A stretch of 64,000 bases of DNA from Blastomussa wellsi (lineage: Eukaryota > Cnidaria > Anthozoa > Scleractinia > Plerogyridae): NCBI GenBank assembly GCA_947652115.1, contig OX393567.1, positions 23,661,020-23,725,019 of the forward strand, in the 5' to 3' direction. Positions within the stretch are counted from its first letter, which is position 1; every line of letters starts with the position of its first letter. This document shows positions 11,712-22,804 of this stretch, piece by piece. The notes under the pieces are model-generated. The model searched no databases and was not told where the DNA came from. It saw only the letters and a program-made list of their open reading frames with translations. The position numbers were made by a program, and so were the translations under genes.

Positions 11712-12711
11712 TCATCCTCTCGTAATAAAAGTCGGGCTGTCCATATCCAGCACGCTGTAAAACGAAACACTTCCACCATCTACCAAGGCGATCTTGAGCG
11801 GAACAGGAGAGCACTCATTACTGAGAACAGTCAAAACTGCTAAAGAAGGGGGAGGATCGCAAAACCTGAAAAGAACATGTTTATATTGGTAGGTAAACGC
11901 GCATGCATTGTACAGGGAGTCTGGGTCCGAGATTAACAAAATGCCAACAGACCGGTTCAAACGAAAATAACCACAGCTGGCTTCCTGGGGTTGGGGGGGG
12001 GGGGGGGCAGTACTTGACAAATGTTTGGGTATAGGGGTGGGCGTTTGAGAACCTGGCCTTGTTTAGTACAAATTAAAATAACATTTAATGCCCCTACATG
12101 CAATTTGAAGATCCAAAAAAGCTTTACTGGCCAACAGGGCGAACTCAAATGCTTCAGTCCAAAATCAGGACATTGACTTTGTTGGAATAGTAGTCTTTCA
12201 AGAAACTTTTTTACAGTCTTTCCCGTAAAACCGGGAACACCAGAAAAAATTTGTGGAATGTTTATTGTGTAGTGACCAATCGCAGCAAAGTTCAGGACAC
12301 GCGAACAAACCTCAAAACCACAAACTAATGACCGTTGCTGTTTGCGGTTTAGTTTTCTCACACCTGATTGGCTTTTTCTTTGTAACACAATAACATTCCT
12401 TGTAAAATTCATTAATAATTCATAAGGAGTAGATCCAATGCAAAGGTACTATTTAGGTCACATGAATGCTCTGTAAACCCCAATACAAATCAAGAGTAGA
12501 ATTAACTTTTGATACAAACTCCTGCTCAGCTGATTAGTATTTATTAACTTTTGATACAGATCTTTACTGATTAAAATGCAAAGCACAATGGAATCGAATA
12601 ACAATACTTTGCATTCAATTTATTGTTTTCATTTCACAAGTACGATAAAACATTCGCGTCCGATCTGTATGGGCTTTACAATTGCTCGCCTATCGGCTCG
12701 CAATTGTAAAT

Positions 12712-12748
<37 letters not shown>

Positions 12749-15357
12749 ATAAACATTTCTGGTGCTTACGGTTTTATGGGAAAGACTGTAAATTGAATAT
12801 GAAAGATACATAAATAATACATAACGCTCAAAACAAACCTGCATACTGTGACGCAGAAATCTGGAAAGCCAGGATCTGTTTTCTTGAAGTTCAGTCCTGG
12901 CTGATAAACATTAAAGTCCACATGAAGGGATTGCTGAGCCGGACTAAAAGGCACAGAAAAAGAGAAACTACATGTAAGCAAACACGAAAGCTGTATGACC
13001 AATTACTGACCAGTTTAAAACTGATTCTGATGATCAGTTCTGCTCAGGTTGTGAAAATGTCAGTCAGTGATAACAGTTCTTTCACCTAGATGACTACACA
13101 ATACAAACTACAATAATCACTGACATGTCATAACTCGACTGGTTCGATTTTTGTTAATAATTTTTTTATTCATAGAATATATCAATTACAAAAGACATAC
13201 ATCAACACACAAAAAGTGAAACAAAATAAAAGGTTCTTGAAAAGAAACAGAAACACGCAATAAAGAGGGCTATTTCTGCATAACTAAATACAAAATAAAT
13301 AATTACAAGTTCGATCATTATACACAATTAAATACAATTACTGGTGCAACAATTAGTTCACAAAAACACATTAATATTAACTTCTCCCATTTTTTTTAAA
13401 TCATAACATAATTTGTCTCTTTTCCTGGCAATATGGAGCCCTATGCAATATACACGCTGTGCTTGTGCAATGAAACCTTGAAGGGAAGGTTTAGCATTCT
13501 GGCATTTGCAAGTCTTAGTATTTACCCAACAAAAGAATATAATTGATCAAAGTAAAATCATCTTGAACGTCAAATTTTCCAAAAATAAGATCTATATGAT
13601 TTATATGTCATTGTCCCGAAGCCAGGACAAGACGTGCTTCCAGAAAACAGAAGATTCATTACAGGAAAAGAATCAGGTCCAATACTTTCCAACTGATACA
13701 ACCCATGTTGCACAACCCTCATCATGAAGAGAAATTCTCCACATCTACATTAAAATAAACACTTCATAATAACCCAGGAAGGAGAATTTAAATTTTGAGC
13801 ATGGGAATGTAATGATTAAATAAATTTAATAACTCACCTTGGCTCCATAAAATCAGCTTCAGCCATCCTTTGATTCTTGATCACTTGTAACTTTGACAAA
13901 ACTGAAGCTACCAATTCACCAAATGTAACAAATTAAAGGGACACTGTCATGCCTGATATATCATATTTTAATAAGTATGGCCTGTAGTTTGCTGTAATCA
14001 TTCTTTATTGTCTTGCAATAAAAGGAGAAAAATGCTAAAAATGGTGAAAGCACAGAAACATCAACCAAGTAGAAAAAATAACAATTAAAAGGATCAAAAT
14101 TTCACCAGAATTTCAGCTTTGATTTCTGGACATCCTGTCCAGCAATCAATTTTGATGAATTGCAATCCACTTCCATCCTTGTAATCCTGTACTACTTACC
14201 CAAAATAACAGTTCTATCTTGTTCTGTGGAATCTTTTTATCAAATTTATTCGTATATTTGGTGGCATTTGGCACAATAATATGGAAATTAGAACATACAA
14301 ATTTCTATAATCAGGCGTGACAGCATCCCTTTAACAGATAAATAACATAATATTAATTTCAAAGTCAGAATTAAGACAAAGTATCTCCAGAGATGTGCGT
14401 AGTACATGTAACATACCAGTTGACATGGCATCTTTGGGCTTTACCAGTGGTGTACAACCATCGCTGTCTGTCCAAAGATGGGCTAAAGGAGATGATTTCA
14501 TTGGTCGATCACCTTCATCGTCATCACTACCACCATTGTCAACATCATCATCATCACCATCATCGTCAGCAGCTATAGTTGTAGCTGTTTCCTCCATCTG
14601 CTTGTCTTCATGTTGATTTTTGTTTTCTGTCGTCAAGTTTTCCTTGACCTTTTGTCTTTAATGAGAGACAATCATTTCCCATTAAAATAGTACTTGCCAA
14701 TAAGATAACATTGTTTAAATCCCTATTTTACAAGCCATACATTCTTAAAGTTCTACATGTAAACTTTGAATATTCCTGTTTTTACATGTAGTACATATCT
14801 GCAGTATTGTCATTTAGTAAAAAGCAAAAAATTACCTGGAAGAATGTGGTAAAACGATGAATCCCAAGCGCAGAAAGTAAGTATAAACCTGCAAATTAAA
14901 AAAGTAAAATGAACATTTTAAGGTAATGAAACACTTTCATTTGCCCTTTATGAACATGTTCAGTCTGTTGTGGTTTGTGTAATACCGGTATATATGATAT
15001 AGTAACAAGTAACACATTCAAGTCACCCCTTGATCTCGCAACAAAATATCAGAATCCACTGATACCACTAGGGTGGAAGATACCTCTTTTTTCACCATTC
15101 TACTGTGCAAAGCTGCCCAGAGGGAAAGAGCATGAACAGGACTTGAGCTGCTATAAGCGGTGCCCCACCCTACCCACCCAGACAGACCAGAAAGGCTAGA
15201 CCACTACACCGGGAACTACATGCCCTACTCTTTACGAACAGTGTGTGGGTTCTTTAACGTCCCACAGAGTTATTAGGAACAAGGATTGTGAGATGGGACC
15301 TACAGTTTATTGTCCTTATCCAAGAACACCAGAAAGTCTAACCATTTGCAGATGATG

Positions 15358-15389
<32 letters not shown>

Positions 15390-17919
15390 AAAGACCCTGA
15401 GTGTTGGGCACGGCAGTCTGGCACTCTACCAACTGAGCTAACCGGTTGGTGTATATAGCGAGGAAAATCCTAACAAGGATACCATAAGGCTACCATCATA
15501 AATACCAGTAAATAAATGAAAAATAAAAAAAAAATCATTTTAAATTTATTAAAGTGTTAATGTAACTACTGTAGCACTGCTGTGCAAATTGGGAACACTA
15601 TAAACGAGGAAACAAAATCCAAAGTGGCAGGAGGTAGACCAGTTGGCTATTTACAAAGCGTAGAGAAGTTAAAACTAACCAGATAATGGTCAGGGGTGAA
15701 GTCACCTGACAACATCGACATGTAGGCCTGTAGAAAAGAAAACTTACATGTTAAAATTTTGAAATATTTAATGATCTTGAAGATTACAAGAGTTTCTCAG
15801 TAGATGTAGAACAATAAGACTACAAATTATACAATGCTCAGCAATCCATGTAGGAATGTTAAAAAGCTCATTGGCTCAAAAGAAGCCATTGGAAATGGTT
15901 GATGATAATTGCTGAATGATAAAAATGTTATGTATAATTTTGCATGCATTCAAATAAATTCACCGAGGAGAGCCCTTACTTGTTGAAAAGACATCGGTAA
16001 TCCACCATAATATACTTCCAGTGAACCCTAGATACAAGATAAAAATATTATCAATTGAGGAAAGTAAAACACAATTAACTCAATTTGAACTTTATCAGCA
16101 CTTTCAGTCTCAAGAGGGATTGACGTTCATTTTCTCCCAACAATATTGATACATTGCCAAGAAGACAGGTAATGAGAAGAAATAAAATCATCAACTGTGG
16201 GAAGGGGCATTAACAAACTCAAATAATGGTAATATAACATCTAACCTGCTCCAAAAGAAAAAGGGCTTCATGTGGTTGCAATATCATTTTCCCGTGTTTT
16301 CTTTGCCCAAAGTGTTGCCAGTGGGGACCCTGTAAAAATAGGAAAAGCAACATCTTGTATCTGGGTCATCTAAAAAATGTTGAACTTTAAAAGCATGTAT
16401 GTGTGTGTGTATATGTCAGCCAGGGTGTATTGGCAAAGATACACCAAGGTTTTTAAAAATGAACTCCATGGTTCTCAAATGAAGGTGATGGTGAATTTTC
16501 AGCTTGGTAAATTTAATGTGAAAGATTAATTTATCAACATGACACGAGCATGGGTCTGAGTCCCCGACAGGAATTGAACCCATGACCTCCCGAACACCGG
16601 GCGGGCGCTCTATCCACTGAGCTACAAGAACTCATGGAGAGCCAGGTCATTTTACTGAGTTCTTATGTGACATGCGTCCCGCATACTGCTAGGTCCAGCA
16701 ATGTCGATATCATCAAGAATTGTCGTAAATGAAGGTGATGGTGAATTTTCAGCTCGGTAAATTTAATGTGAAAGATTAATTTATCAACATGACACGAGCA
16801 TGGGACAAAGAAAAATTCTGAGTCCCCGACAGGAATCGAACCAAAGACCTCCCAAACACCGGGCGGGTGCTCTATCCACTGAGCTACGAGAACTCATGGA
16901 GAGCCAGGTCATTTTACTGAGTTCTTATGTGACATGCGTCCCGCATACTGCTAGGTCCAGCAATGTCGATATCATCAAGAATTGTCGTAAATGACGGTGA
17001 TGGTGAATTTTCAGCATGGTAACATACTTGTGTATTGTAACCAATACACATTGCATGTTTTGAAATCAGTGTGAGAGACCCCCATATAAAAACAAAAATG
17101 TAATTTTTAGGTTTCTGGTATCTTTAAGGAGTCAAAAAAGCTTGAACTGTGTCCAGGTTGGCCTTTTTTAGGGGTTTAGGGGTTTTCATATAGGAGTGCC
17201 TAACACTCCCCACCCCTTCTGCAACATGGCAGCATTACATTCACCTTTGCTGTTGATATCTCAACCACTTGTTCATCTGAGTTCCAAATCCCTATTGACA
17301 GGTTGCCCCTAATGATAAACCATAATAAAAATTCTGTTAGATTCTTTATTTTAATTGCTCTTTTCATCATAAAATGTGCCTAACTTACTACATAAAGAAT
17401 TTTCAATAGGATATCATTGAAAAATACAACTGAAAGTTTTGGAATATCTATAAAAATAGAATAGCAAATTGGCAAATTCAAAATTAAATAGTCATATTTC
17501 AATACTTTTTAGAAACTCTTTGTTCTTGTAAGATAACTCTCTGTTCTTGCAACAAGGATGCCAAGAATTCATCTTCTTTATTGCTGTCTGTGCCATCTGG
17601 TGCGAATGCTTTTGGCCCCCCGTGCAATGGCAACTGAGAAGGTTTCTTTTTGTGTGCAAGAAGATCTTCAGGGCTGAAATGTGAGATGGCCAATACATAA
17701 GCGTGCGGAAAAAAATCTAAAAGAAACGGGGCCATTCTCCCTGGGATAAATTGAACTAACATGCAAGTCTTTTTTTTCTTTGTATTAATTAAAATTTTGC
17801 TAACAAGTGTATAATACATCCACGAACGACAGACTGCCATACAAATGATACGATGATCAGTCGACAAAAGACACAAGGAATCAACATTCTTACCAGAATA
17901 AAATGTTCAAGTCAGACAT
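11712..17919 (-). CDS. TSEN54: tRNA-splicing endonuclease subunit Sen54
   Basis: Structural subunit of the nuclear tRNA-intron endonuclease, which pairs with the catalytic Sen2/Sen34 subunits. Exons on the minus strand: 17919-17894, 17673-17506, 17308-17245, 16329-16246, 16027-15980, 15727-15680, 14888-14836, 14655-14417, 13907-13838, 12943-12839, 11865-11712. The phases all agree and give 352 aa. The N-terminal signature LPLHGGPKAFAPDG and the C-terminal FNVYQPGLNF, ALVDGGSVSFYS match animal TSEN54. The middle is much shorter than in human (526 aa) and carries an Asp-rich stretch (DDDGDDDD...SDDDEGD) in exon 8. The tandem QEQRV repeat in exon 2 is lineage-specific as far as I can judge. The start rests on a 26-nt first exon (MSDLNILF) with donor GTAAGA; this is the least certain part. 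The last intron carries a mariner-type MITE. Confidence 0.93.
12214..12788. mobile_element. Tc1/mariner-type MITE, copy 1, interrupted
   Basis: Inverted ends cagtctttcccgtaa and ttttatgggaaagactg are flanked by TA on both sides. The left 185 bp and right 40 bp match the compact copy at 23,987-24,195 closely (ggaatgtttattgtgtagtg, ttcaggacacgcgaacaaac). About 350 bp at 12,398-12,747 is extra and contains a hairpin at 12,672-12,724. The element lies in the last intron of TSEN54. Confidence 0.8.
12672..12724. repeat. Hairpin inside the MITE insertion
   Basis: gatctgtatgggctttacaa is matched by ttgtaaatgcccatacagat, with gcaattg-type sequence continuing the stem around a loop of about 13 nt. It is part of the extra DNA inside the mariner-type MITE. 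Confidence 0.75.
15185..15450 (-). mobile_element. tRNA-headed SINE (family with GTGGGACGTTAAAGAACCC)
   Basis: The minus strand starts with a tRNA-like head (ggttagctcagttggtagag, an A-box type sequence) at about 15,450-15,420. The body includes gtgggacgttaaagaaccca and ggataaggacaataaactgt, blocks seen in many invertebrate SINEs. The left limit is approximate. It lies in the TSEN54 intron between exons 6 and 7. Confidence 0.75.
16480..17018 (-). mobile_element. Tandem array of a tRNA-headed SINE (two units plus a partial third)
   Basis: Units start at 16,480, 16,730 and 16,992 with tgaaggtgatggtgaatttt (third copy variant). Each full unit holds a 75-nt minus-strand tRNA-like head (16,632-16,558 and 16,894-16,820) with A-box gtagctcagtggatagagc and B-box ggttcaattcc (copy 2: ggttcgattcc). 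Periods are 250 and 262 bp; the difference is a small insertion (acaaagaaaaatt region) in unit 2. The anticodon loop has lost U33, so these are not functional tRNA genes. The array sits in the TSEN54 intron between exons 3 and 4. Confidence 0.85.
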
Positions 17920-18551
17920 GACTGCTGTGATGTATGATGTGAACGAAGACTACATTTTTTAAATCAAAACCAAGAAAACACGAGAGAAGACAGAAACTGG
18001 TACTGGCCAAAAGGTTAATTCGGCCGCCATTTTTGCTTGGTGACCTCGCCAAATGGTGCTGAAGGTGTTGCAATGCTTGTTATAACATAACTAAAGCAAA
18101 GCGCGCGCTCTGATTGGTCAATTCAGCATCTACTATTTGCCCATGGGTGTATGCTGCTGACGTGTGTGCAAATGCGCGCGCTTCAGCGAATGCACCATTC
18201 AAAATGTGAAAATTGTTTTCAACGGTTCATTCTCTGAATCGATGTGAAATTCAGTCCTTCGTCACGGTTTTAATAACTTTGGACGGTTGTCTACTTTTTT
18301 CCCTGAGTTTGTTCATAATTCTATTGAACTATTTCACCGGTTGTTGGATACAGACCTTAGAAAGAGGATTTTGATCGATATTTCAGGAAACGTGATTAAA
18401 CTTTATCTAGTTGCTGGTGTGCAGTCGCTTCTCATGAATGAATTTTCGCGCGCTTATTTTCTCCTGTCATGTAAGACTACACCAACATTTTTTGCGATGT
18501 ACCTCAATAAAAGCAGCTCTGTTGTCCCAATGTCTCAGTGTTATGTTATAA

Positions 18552-18740
18552 AACAAATGGTAAACGCCATAGCATGTACTATTGAGTTACGGATGCACTT
18601 GGGAGGTTTGCTAAGCACTCAAGAAGCTAGAGTCGCACTCGGCTATCGCCTCGTGCGACTCTTACGCTTCTTTCGTGCTTAGCAACCTCCCGAGTGCACC
18701 CATAACTCAATAGTACATGCTATGGCGTTTACCATTTGTT
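18552..18740. repeat. Palindrome with arms of about 85 bp
   Basis: aacaaatggtaaacgccata...ttgctaagcac is matched by gtgcttagcaacctcc...tatggcgtttaccatttgtt, with a short centre at about 18,638-18,652. A 131-codon plus-strand frame over it is an artefact of the palindrome. A related arm fragment lies at about 32,395-32,475 (ttagcatgcaccatcgagtt, gaagcgtaagagcttcttga). Confidence 0.85.
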
Positions 18741-18798
18741 AAATGGAGTATGTAAACGGAGGAAACCACGGGAATCGTTTTTAATCATGATTTAAATT

Positions 18799-19244
18799 AT
18801 GAGAATGCTTCGAAAATTGCTCTAAATTTAAAGTGTTGAAAAGGATTTAAATAAAAGTAAACTAAATATCATCGTTGACTTATCATCACAAAATAGACTG
18901 CAAAAACCGTATACGAAGATCCTGCTTGATTGAACGTTGGATCTCGCTGGAGATCTAATCAGCCAAACTTGAAAAATTAATAAACGATGATAAGTTAAAG
19001 ACTACAACGTGATATCACGTTGTTTCAGCCTTGCTGTAGTCTTTGACTTATCATCGTTTACCTGTACCTAAGCCTGTTCCAGGTTTGCTACCTGGAAAAG
19101 CTAAAATCGTCTAAATGGCTTTTAAACGACTCAGATTCCTCAATGACATCAAAATAACACAAGCACAGGGTTTGGTAAGCTACTTTTATTTAAATCCTTT
19201 ACAACACTTTAAATTTAGAACAATTTTCGAAGCATTCTCATACA
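18799..19244. repeat. Nested long palindrome of about 445 bp
   Basis: Outer arms: gagaatgcttcgaaaattgc...aaaaggatttaaataaaagt (18,799-18,862) against acttttatttaaatcctttt-type sequence ending cgaagcattctc (19,181-19,244). Inner arms: ataaacgatgataagt-aaagactacaacg (about 18,979-19,010) against tgtagtctttgacttatcat (about 19,033-19,060). It lies between TSEN54 and the small membrane-protein gene, which are transcribed away from each other. Confidence 0.8.
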
Positions 19245-19881
19245 TTGTCACGTACAGATCACAAACAACGCTTGGGCTGCCTGTGGTCTCTCAAGTTTAG
19301 AAGCTGACACCACTGTCGACTGATATAGTAGAAAAATATCTCTGTATAATTAATTATTCATAAATTCTTCATCTCATCAAAACCGCTGAGCGCAACCATG
19401 CAGATGTACTATTTGTTATTGTCTTCTAAATAAAAACATTTGTAACCAATTAGTTATAAGAGCTTTGGGTTTTGTGAAAACGACGATCACCGTGTTTGAG
19501 AAATATGGATGTTACAAGCAATTCACCGTAAAAGGAAACTTCTGTGAAAGTTTAAATTTCTGAGAGTTTTCCGTAACATGTCTACAACTGACGCTATCAA
19601 CCCTGCGACGTTACTACATTTACTAAGAATAACTTACATGTACTTATTACTTCTTGGATTTCAGGTAATTACTAATATTTAGCAATGTATGATGTTATTC
19701 TACAGGCTTGAAAACTCCAAAATATTTTCTTTTTCACTGAAAAAAGGGGCTGCCTATTTTTAACGGCTGAAATCCATCTTAGTGAATACACTACAGTAAA
19801 ATATAAATTATTAAACATGTTATCCTGGTTATCGTAAAACGAAATCACAAAAAATTATTCGTAGCTTGCGGTTTTGTAAAA

Positions 19882-21328
19882 ATGCCGAGGTTTTCAGGCG
19901 TCAGTTACATCTTGAGTTTGCTATTTTCTATTTGCCGGCTGTTAGACCCTGTTACTCTTCGTTCTTTTACTTTACATTCAAGATCCGGCAGATTTTCCAT
20001 TGACAAAAATGCCAAAAACGTTCTTCAAAGCTTACTCGATCGGCTAACTAAGAACAAGGCGTCATCAGTACAACACGCAATTGGTTTTACAACACTCAAT
20101 TGAAGCTCGCACTATTTATTTGTCTCAGGTGAAATCATGTTATGCGGAGAAAGATGACGTATTTCTCCCAACACCAAAGGTGAAGACAGTGGAACCCAGT
20201 GTCACGACGCCAACTCTGCTCCCTCTGACGGAGAGGAACCTGTGGGGAATAAGACTATGGCAAGCTGTGGGAATAGCGTTTGTGGGCACAATAGTGTTAA
20301 GTAAGTCAAATATAATCGATTTATGGAGGCGCGGTGGCCTAATGGTTGGTGCGCTGGAGTACGGATCTAACGCGCCCGGTTCGAGTCCTGGCCGGCTGGC
20401 TGCGATGTGTTCTTGGGCAAAACACTTTACTACCATGGTGCCTCTCTCCACCCTGGTGAATAAATTGTACAGCTGGCACAGGGCGCATACATGCTGAGGG
20501 GTAACCCTGCGATGGACTAGCAACCAATACGGGGCCGCTTCATGCTAAGAAAACTGAGATCAGCTCCGGCCTTATTGGCCAATAGGTTCGTACACAGTGT
20601 CCATTATGATAAACCTGGGTGAATTAAAGAGTGGCACTATGAACTCAGAAAACAAAAACCAAGTTAAGCTCTGTTCAAGGGTACTTTAAAAGCGAACCTA
20701 ACCTTCCCCTGAATCCTAGCTTGCGTGGCAGGCGTCCGAAGGGAGGGGAGATGGGAGAAAAAACTAGCGCGCGGGGATAAGGGACGAAGGGAAAGAGGAC
20801 GCCTGCAAGTACGCTATTGTTTTCTTCATTCCGCCTCCTAATTAAATATGCAAAACCCAGTCAACTGTGAACTGTCCAGCTGTCAAAATGATCCAATCAG
20901 ATTGCGTCGCTTTTTTCGTGGCAAACTCTGAAGGCGCCAACGGGTTCTTGAATTTTTTTTTCCCCCATCTCCCTCCCCTTCTGACGCCTGCCACGCAGGC
21001 TACCTGAATCCCATTCTATTACTTTTCAGTCACGTTTTGTTGCTGTCTGTGCGACTGTCGCATTCCCAAGACTGCTTATTACAAAGACAAACTGGAGGAG
21101 GGAAGTGACTGCAGTGATACTGAACCAGCGGCTGCGCTCCGAAGAGCACCACAGATCCAACAAAGCGGGGAAAAGTCAGCAAATGACTCCGCTCCACAGA
21201 AAAGTCAATTACGCTCCATAGAAATGGGAAGAACAAATGATGCATTTAGGAACGATGGAGAAACTACTGCTCAACATAATGAAACTCGGAGAGGAACGCC
21301 ACGAGTTACGTTTTCCAGGCAGCCGTGA
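19882..21328 (+). CDS. Small single-pass type I membrane protein, family unknown
   Basis: Three exons, 19882-20067, 20129-20300 and 21030-21328, join in phase and encode 218 aa. The first ATG gives a hydrophobic N-terminus (SYILSLLFSICRLL) that could be a signal peptide. A second hydrophobic segment spans the exon 2/3 junction (LWQAVGIAFVGTIVL then ITFCCCLCDC), as expected of a transmembrane helix with a Cys-rich inner edge that may be palmitoylated (inference). The ectodomain is about 85 aa. The cytoplasmic tail is polar (EEGSDCSDTEPAA) and ends FSRQP. The last splice (TTAA|GTAAGT, TTTTCAG|TC) is strong; the first donor (TCA|GTACAA) is weak, so exon 1 may differ. I do not recognise the family. 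The second intron holds a SINE and a MITE that ends 26 bp before the acceptor. Confidence 0.62.
20325..20530 (+). mobile_element. tRNA-derived SINE, near-complete
   Basis: tRNA-like head with A-box region ggtggcctaatggttggtgc and B-box ggttcgagtcc. The body carries ttgggcaaaacactttact, tgcctctctccaccctgg and ggggtaaccctgcgatggac. The same family is at 23.5-23.86, 5.95, 29.73 and 41.43 kb. It lies in the second intron of the small membrane-protein gene. Confidence 0.88.
20717..21002. mobile_element. 286-bp MITE with 9-bp TSD
   Basis: Inverted ends of about 40 bp: tagcttgcgtggcaggcgtc...ggaggggagatggg at left and cccatctccctcccc...gacgcctgccacgcaggcta at right. An exact 9-bp direct repeat, CCTGAATCC, flanks it (20,708-20,716 and 21,003-21,011). 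The right end is 26 bp from the AG acceptor of the next exon, so the insertion sits close to the splice site. Confidence 0.92.
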
Positions 21329-22050
21329 AATTTCAGAACGCCTAAATGCGTATTGTTCATGCAAGCTCCTTGGGCCAACAACGTGGAATCGTTTAGAGTT
21401 CAAGTCATCAAAAGTAATGAAAACTTAGAATTAAAAACTTGTGGGTTGAGATTGTTGTTGGTTGTCGTCATTAGTTGAAAGGTTTTTCTCCGGGGCTCGT
21501 GTTTTCCTCCCTCCACGTACACTTCGCAATTCCAATTCTCACGGCTACCGGGAATCCGAGGGCCACAGGTTTGTTAGTGGTCACAAGTCTATTCAATGCT
21601 TCCCTCGTTAAACATATATGTACTTATTTCCGTTTATATAATCACCTTTTAAAAATCATTTGTTGATTACAAAATGGTTCTTCTCTCGGACGAACGAATG
21701 CAGCAAACGAACACAGGAAGATTGTACTGTCATTATCGATATTCTTTATATACACACCAAATAATAATTTGTTTCCGCTTTGTGTACAAAAAAGATACTT
21801 TTATTTAATTTAAAACCAGTTGGCCTTGACTTTGTCCCCATATTTTACAACTATAAAAATACACCGTAATTTAAAAAGGCCCCAACTAACGACCACTATA
21901 ACGTTTTATCCAATATTTCAATTTTAATAATACTTGTTTCAGTAGCATTCGAGTCCCACCAGTATAATACCCTTTTCAGCCAATAAAAAATATCATACAT
22001 TTACCAGTAGTTGATTGCAATATATTATTTATAACGACAAAATACAAATT

Positions 22051-22142
22051 AAAGATAGAAACTGTAAGTTGACAGTTTCTCGAGTTTCACGCACGAAGCG
22101 ACCATCGGACTATGTATGTCAGCTTACAGTTTGTATCTTTCA
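22051..22142. repeat. Short foldback repeat
   Basis: aaagatagaaactgtaagtt (left) against agcttacagtttgtatcttt (right), with a loop of about 45 nt. Intergenic between two convergent genes. Confidence 0.6.
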
Positions 22143-22382
22143 TTCTTATCTCACTCTGAATGTACTGCACTTGTATCGAGAACTCCTGTGATTTTGTGAA
22201 ACGAAACCATTCATACTTCTCTTTTTTCTCTGACAAAATATAAATATTCTTTGTTGATCATTTAAACATCATATTTTACATTTAATTTATCAAACGGTCG
22301 TGTGATAACACAATAAAATACTCCTGTAAACTTATAAGAAAGCATACCTAGTATGTATAAGATAAACATGTCAAAGTTCGAG

Positions 22383-22516
22383 TAGATTACGAGCACTCCT
22401 TTTTTGCCTTAGTCCGTCGAGCGTGAATCGAGCGAATCGAGAAATGTTCCTTTCGCCTTCGTTTTTCGCTTCACGTTCGACCGACTAAGAAAAAAGAAGG
22501 GACCACTCGAAGTCTA
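22383..22516. mobile_element. MITE related to the 3.35-kb element
   Basis: Ends tagattacgagcactcc and gggaccactcgaagtcta are inverted, and the inner cttagtccgtcgagcg pairs with cgttcgaccgactaag. The layout matches 3352-3522. I see no intact target duplication here. Confidence 0.75.
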
Positions 22517-22572
22517 CCAAAGCAACGCGGGGATCTTCCCGCCAAATTTCTCGCGACAGTTGTATGTGTGTA

Positions 22573-22578
22573 TTTATT
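22573..22578 (-). terminator. Poly(A) signal AATAAA for the tweety gene
   Basis: Minus-strand AATAAA about 230 nt past the stop at 22,805-22,807. Confidence 0.5.
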
Positions 22579-22673
22579 ACAAATACGTGAAAGCACTTGG
22601 TTATCTGGGTCAACATTTTAGCGCTTTTGTGCATCTTTTATCATTTTGGCCACTTGTTTAAACCATGGCTGAA

Positions 22674-22708
22674 CATAGTTAGTGGAGGGGACTCCTCTAC
22701 TAACTATG
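22674..22708 (-). other. Hairpin in the tweety 3' UTR
   Basis: catagttagtggag and ctcctctactaactatg form a stem with a 3-4 nt loop and one bulge. It lies between the tweety stop codon and the likely poly(A) signal, so it would be in the mature mRNA. Confidence 0.6.
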
Positions 22709-22804
22709 GGCTGAAACAGCACCACGATTTTCCCGCCAAATCGTACATACGGGTATGTTTCGCTCCACGGAGCCTGGTGTTGAGGATTATTGTAAGCCTT
22801 GTCT

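Noticed and set aside
13506..13740. Possible extra TSEN54 exon between exons 9 and 10
   Set aside because: A minus-strand frame with an acceptor exists, but joining exon 9 directly to 12,943 keeps phase (AG|T) and matches the family without a gap.
16558..16894. Two tRNA genes on the minus strand
   Set aside because: A and B boxes are present, but the anticodon loop lacks U33, the acceptor stem pairs poorly, and both are heads of a repeated SINE unit.
16480..17018. CRISPR-like direct repeats
   Set aside because: Only two to three units of about 250 bp, with tRNA-like promoters, in an animal intron.
18287..18682. 131-codon plus-strand frame
   Set aside because: Its second half reads through one arm and the centre of a palindrome; it starts without ATG and has no family similarity.
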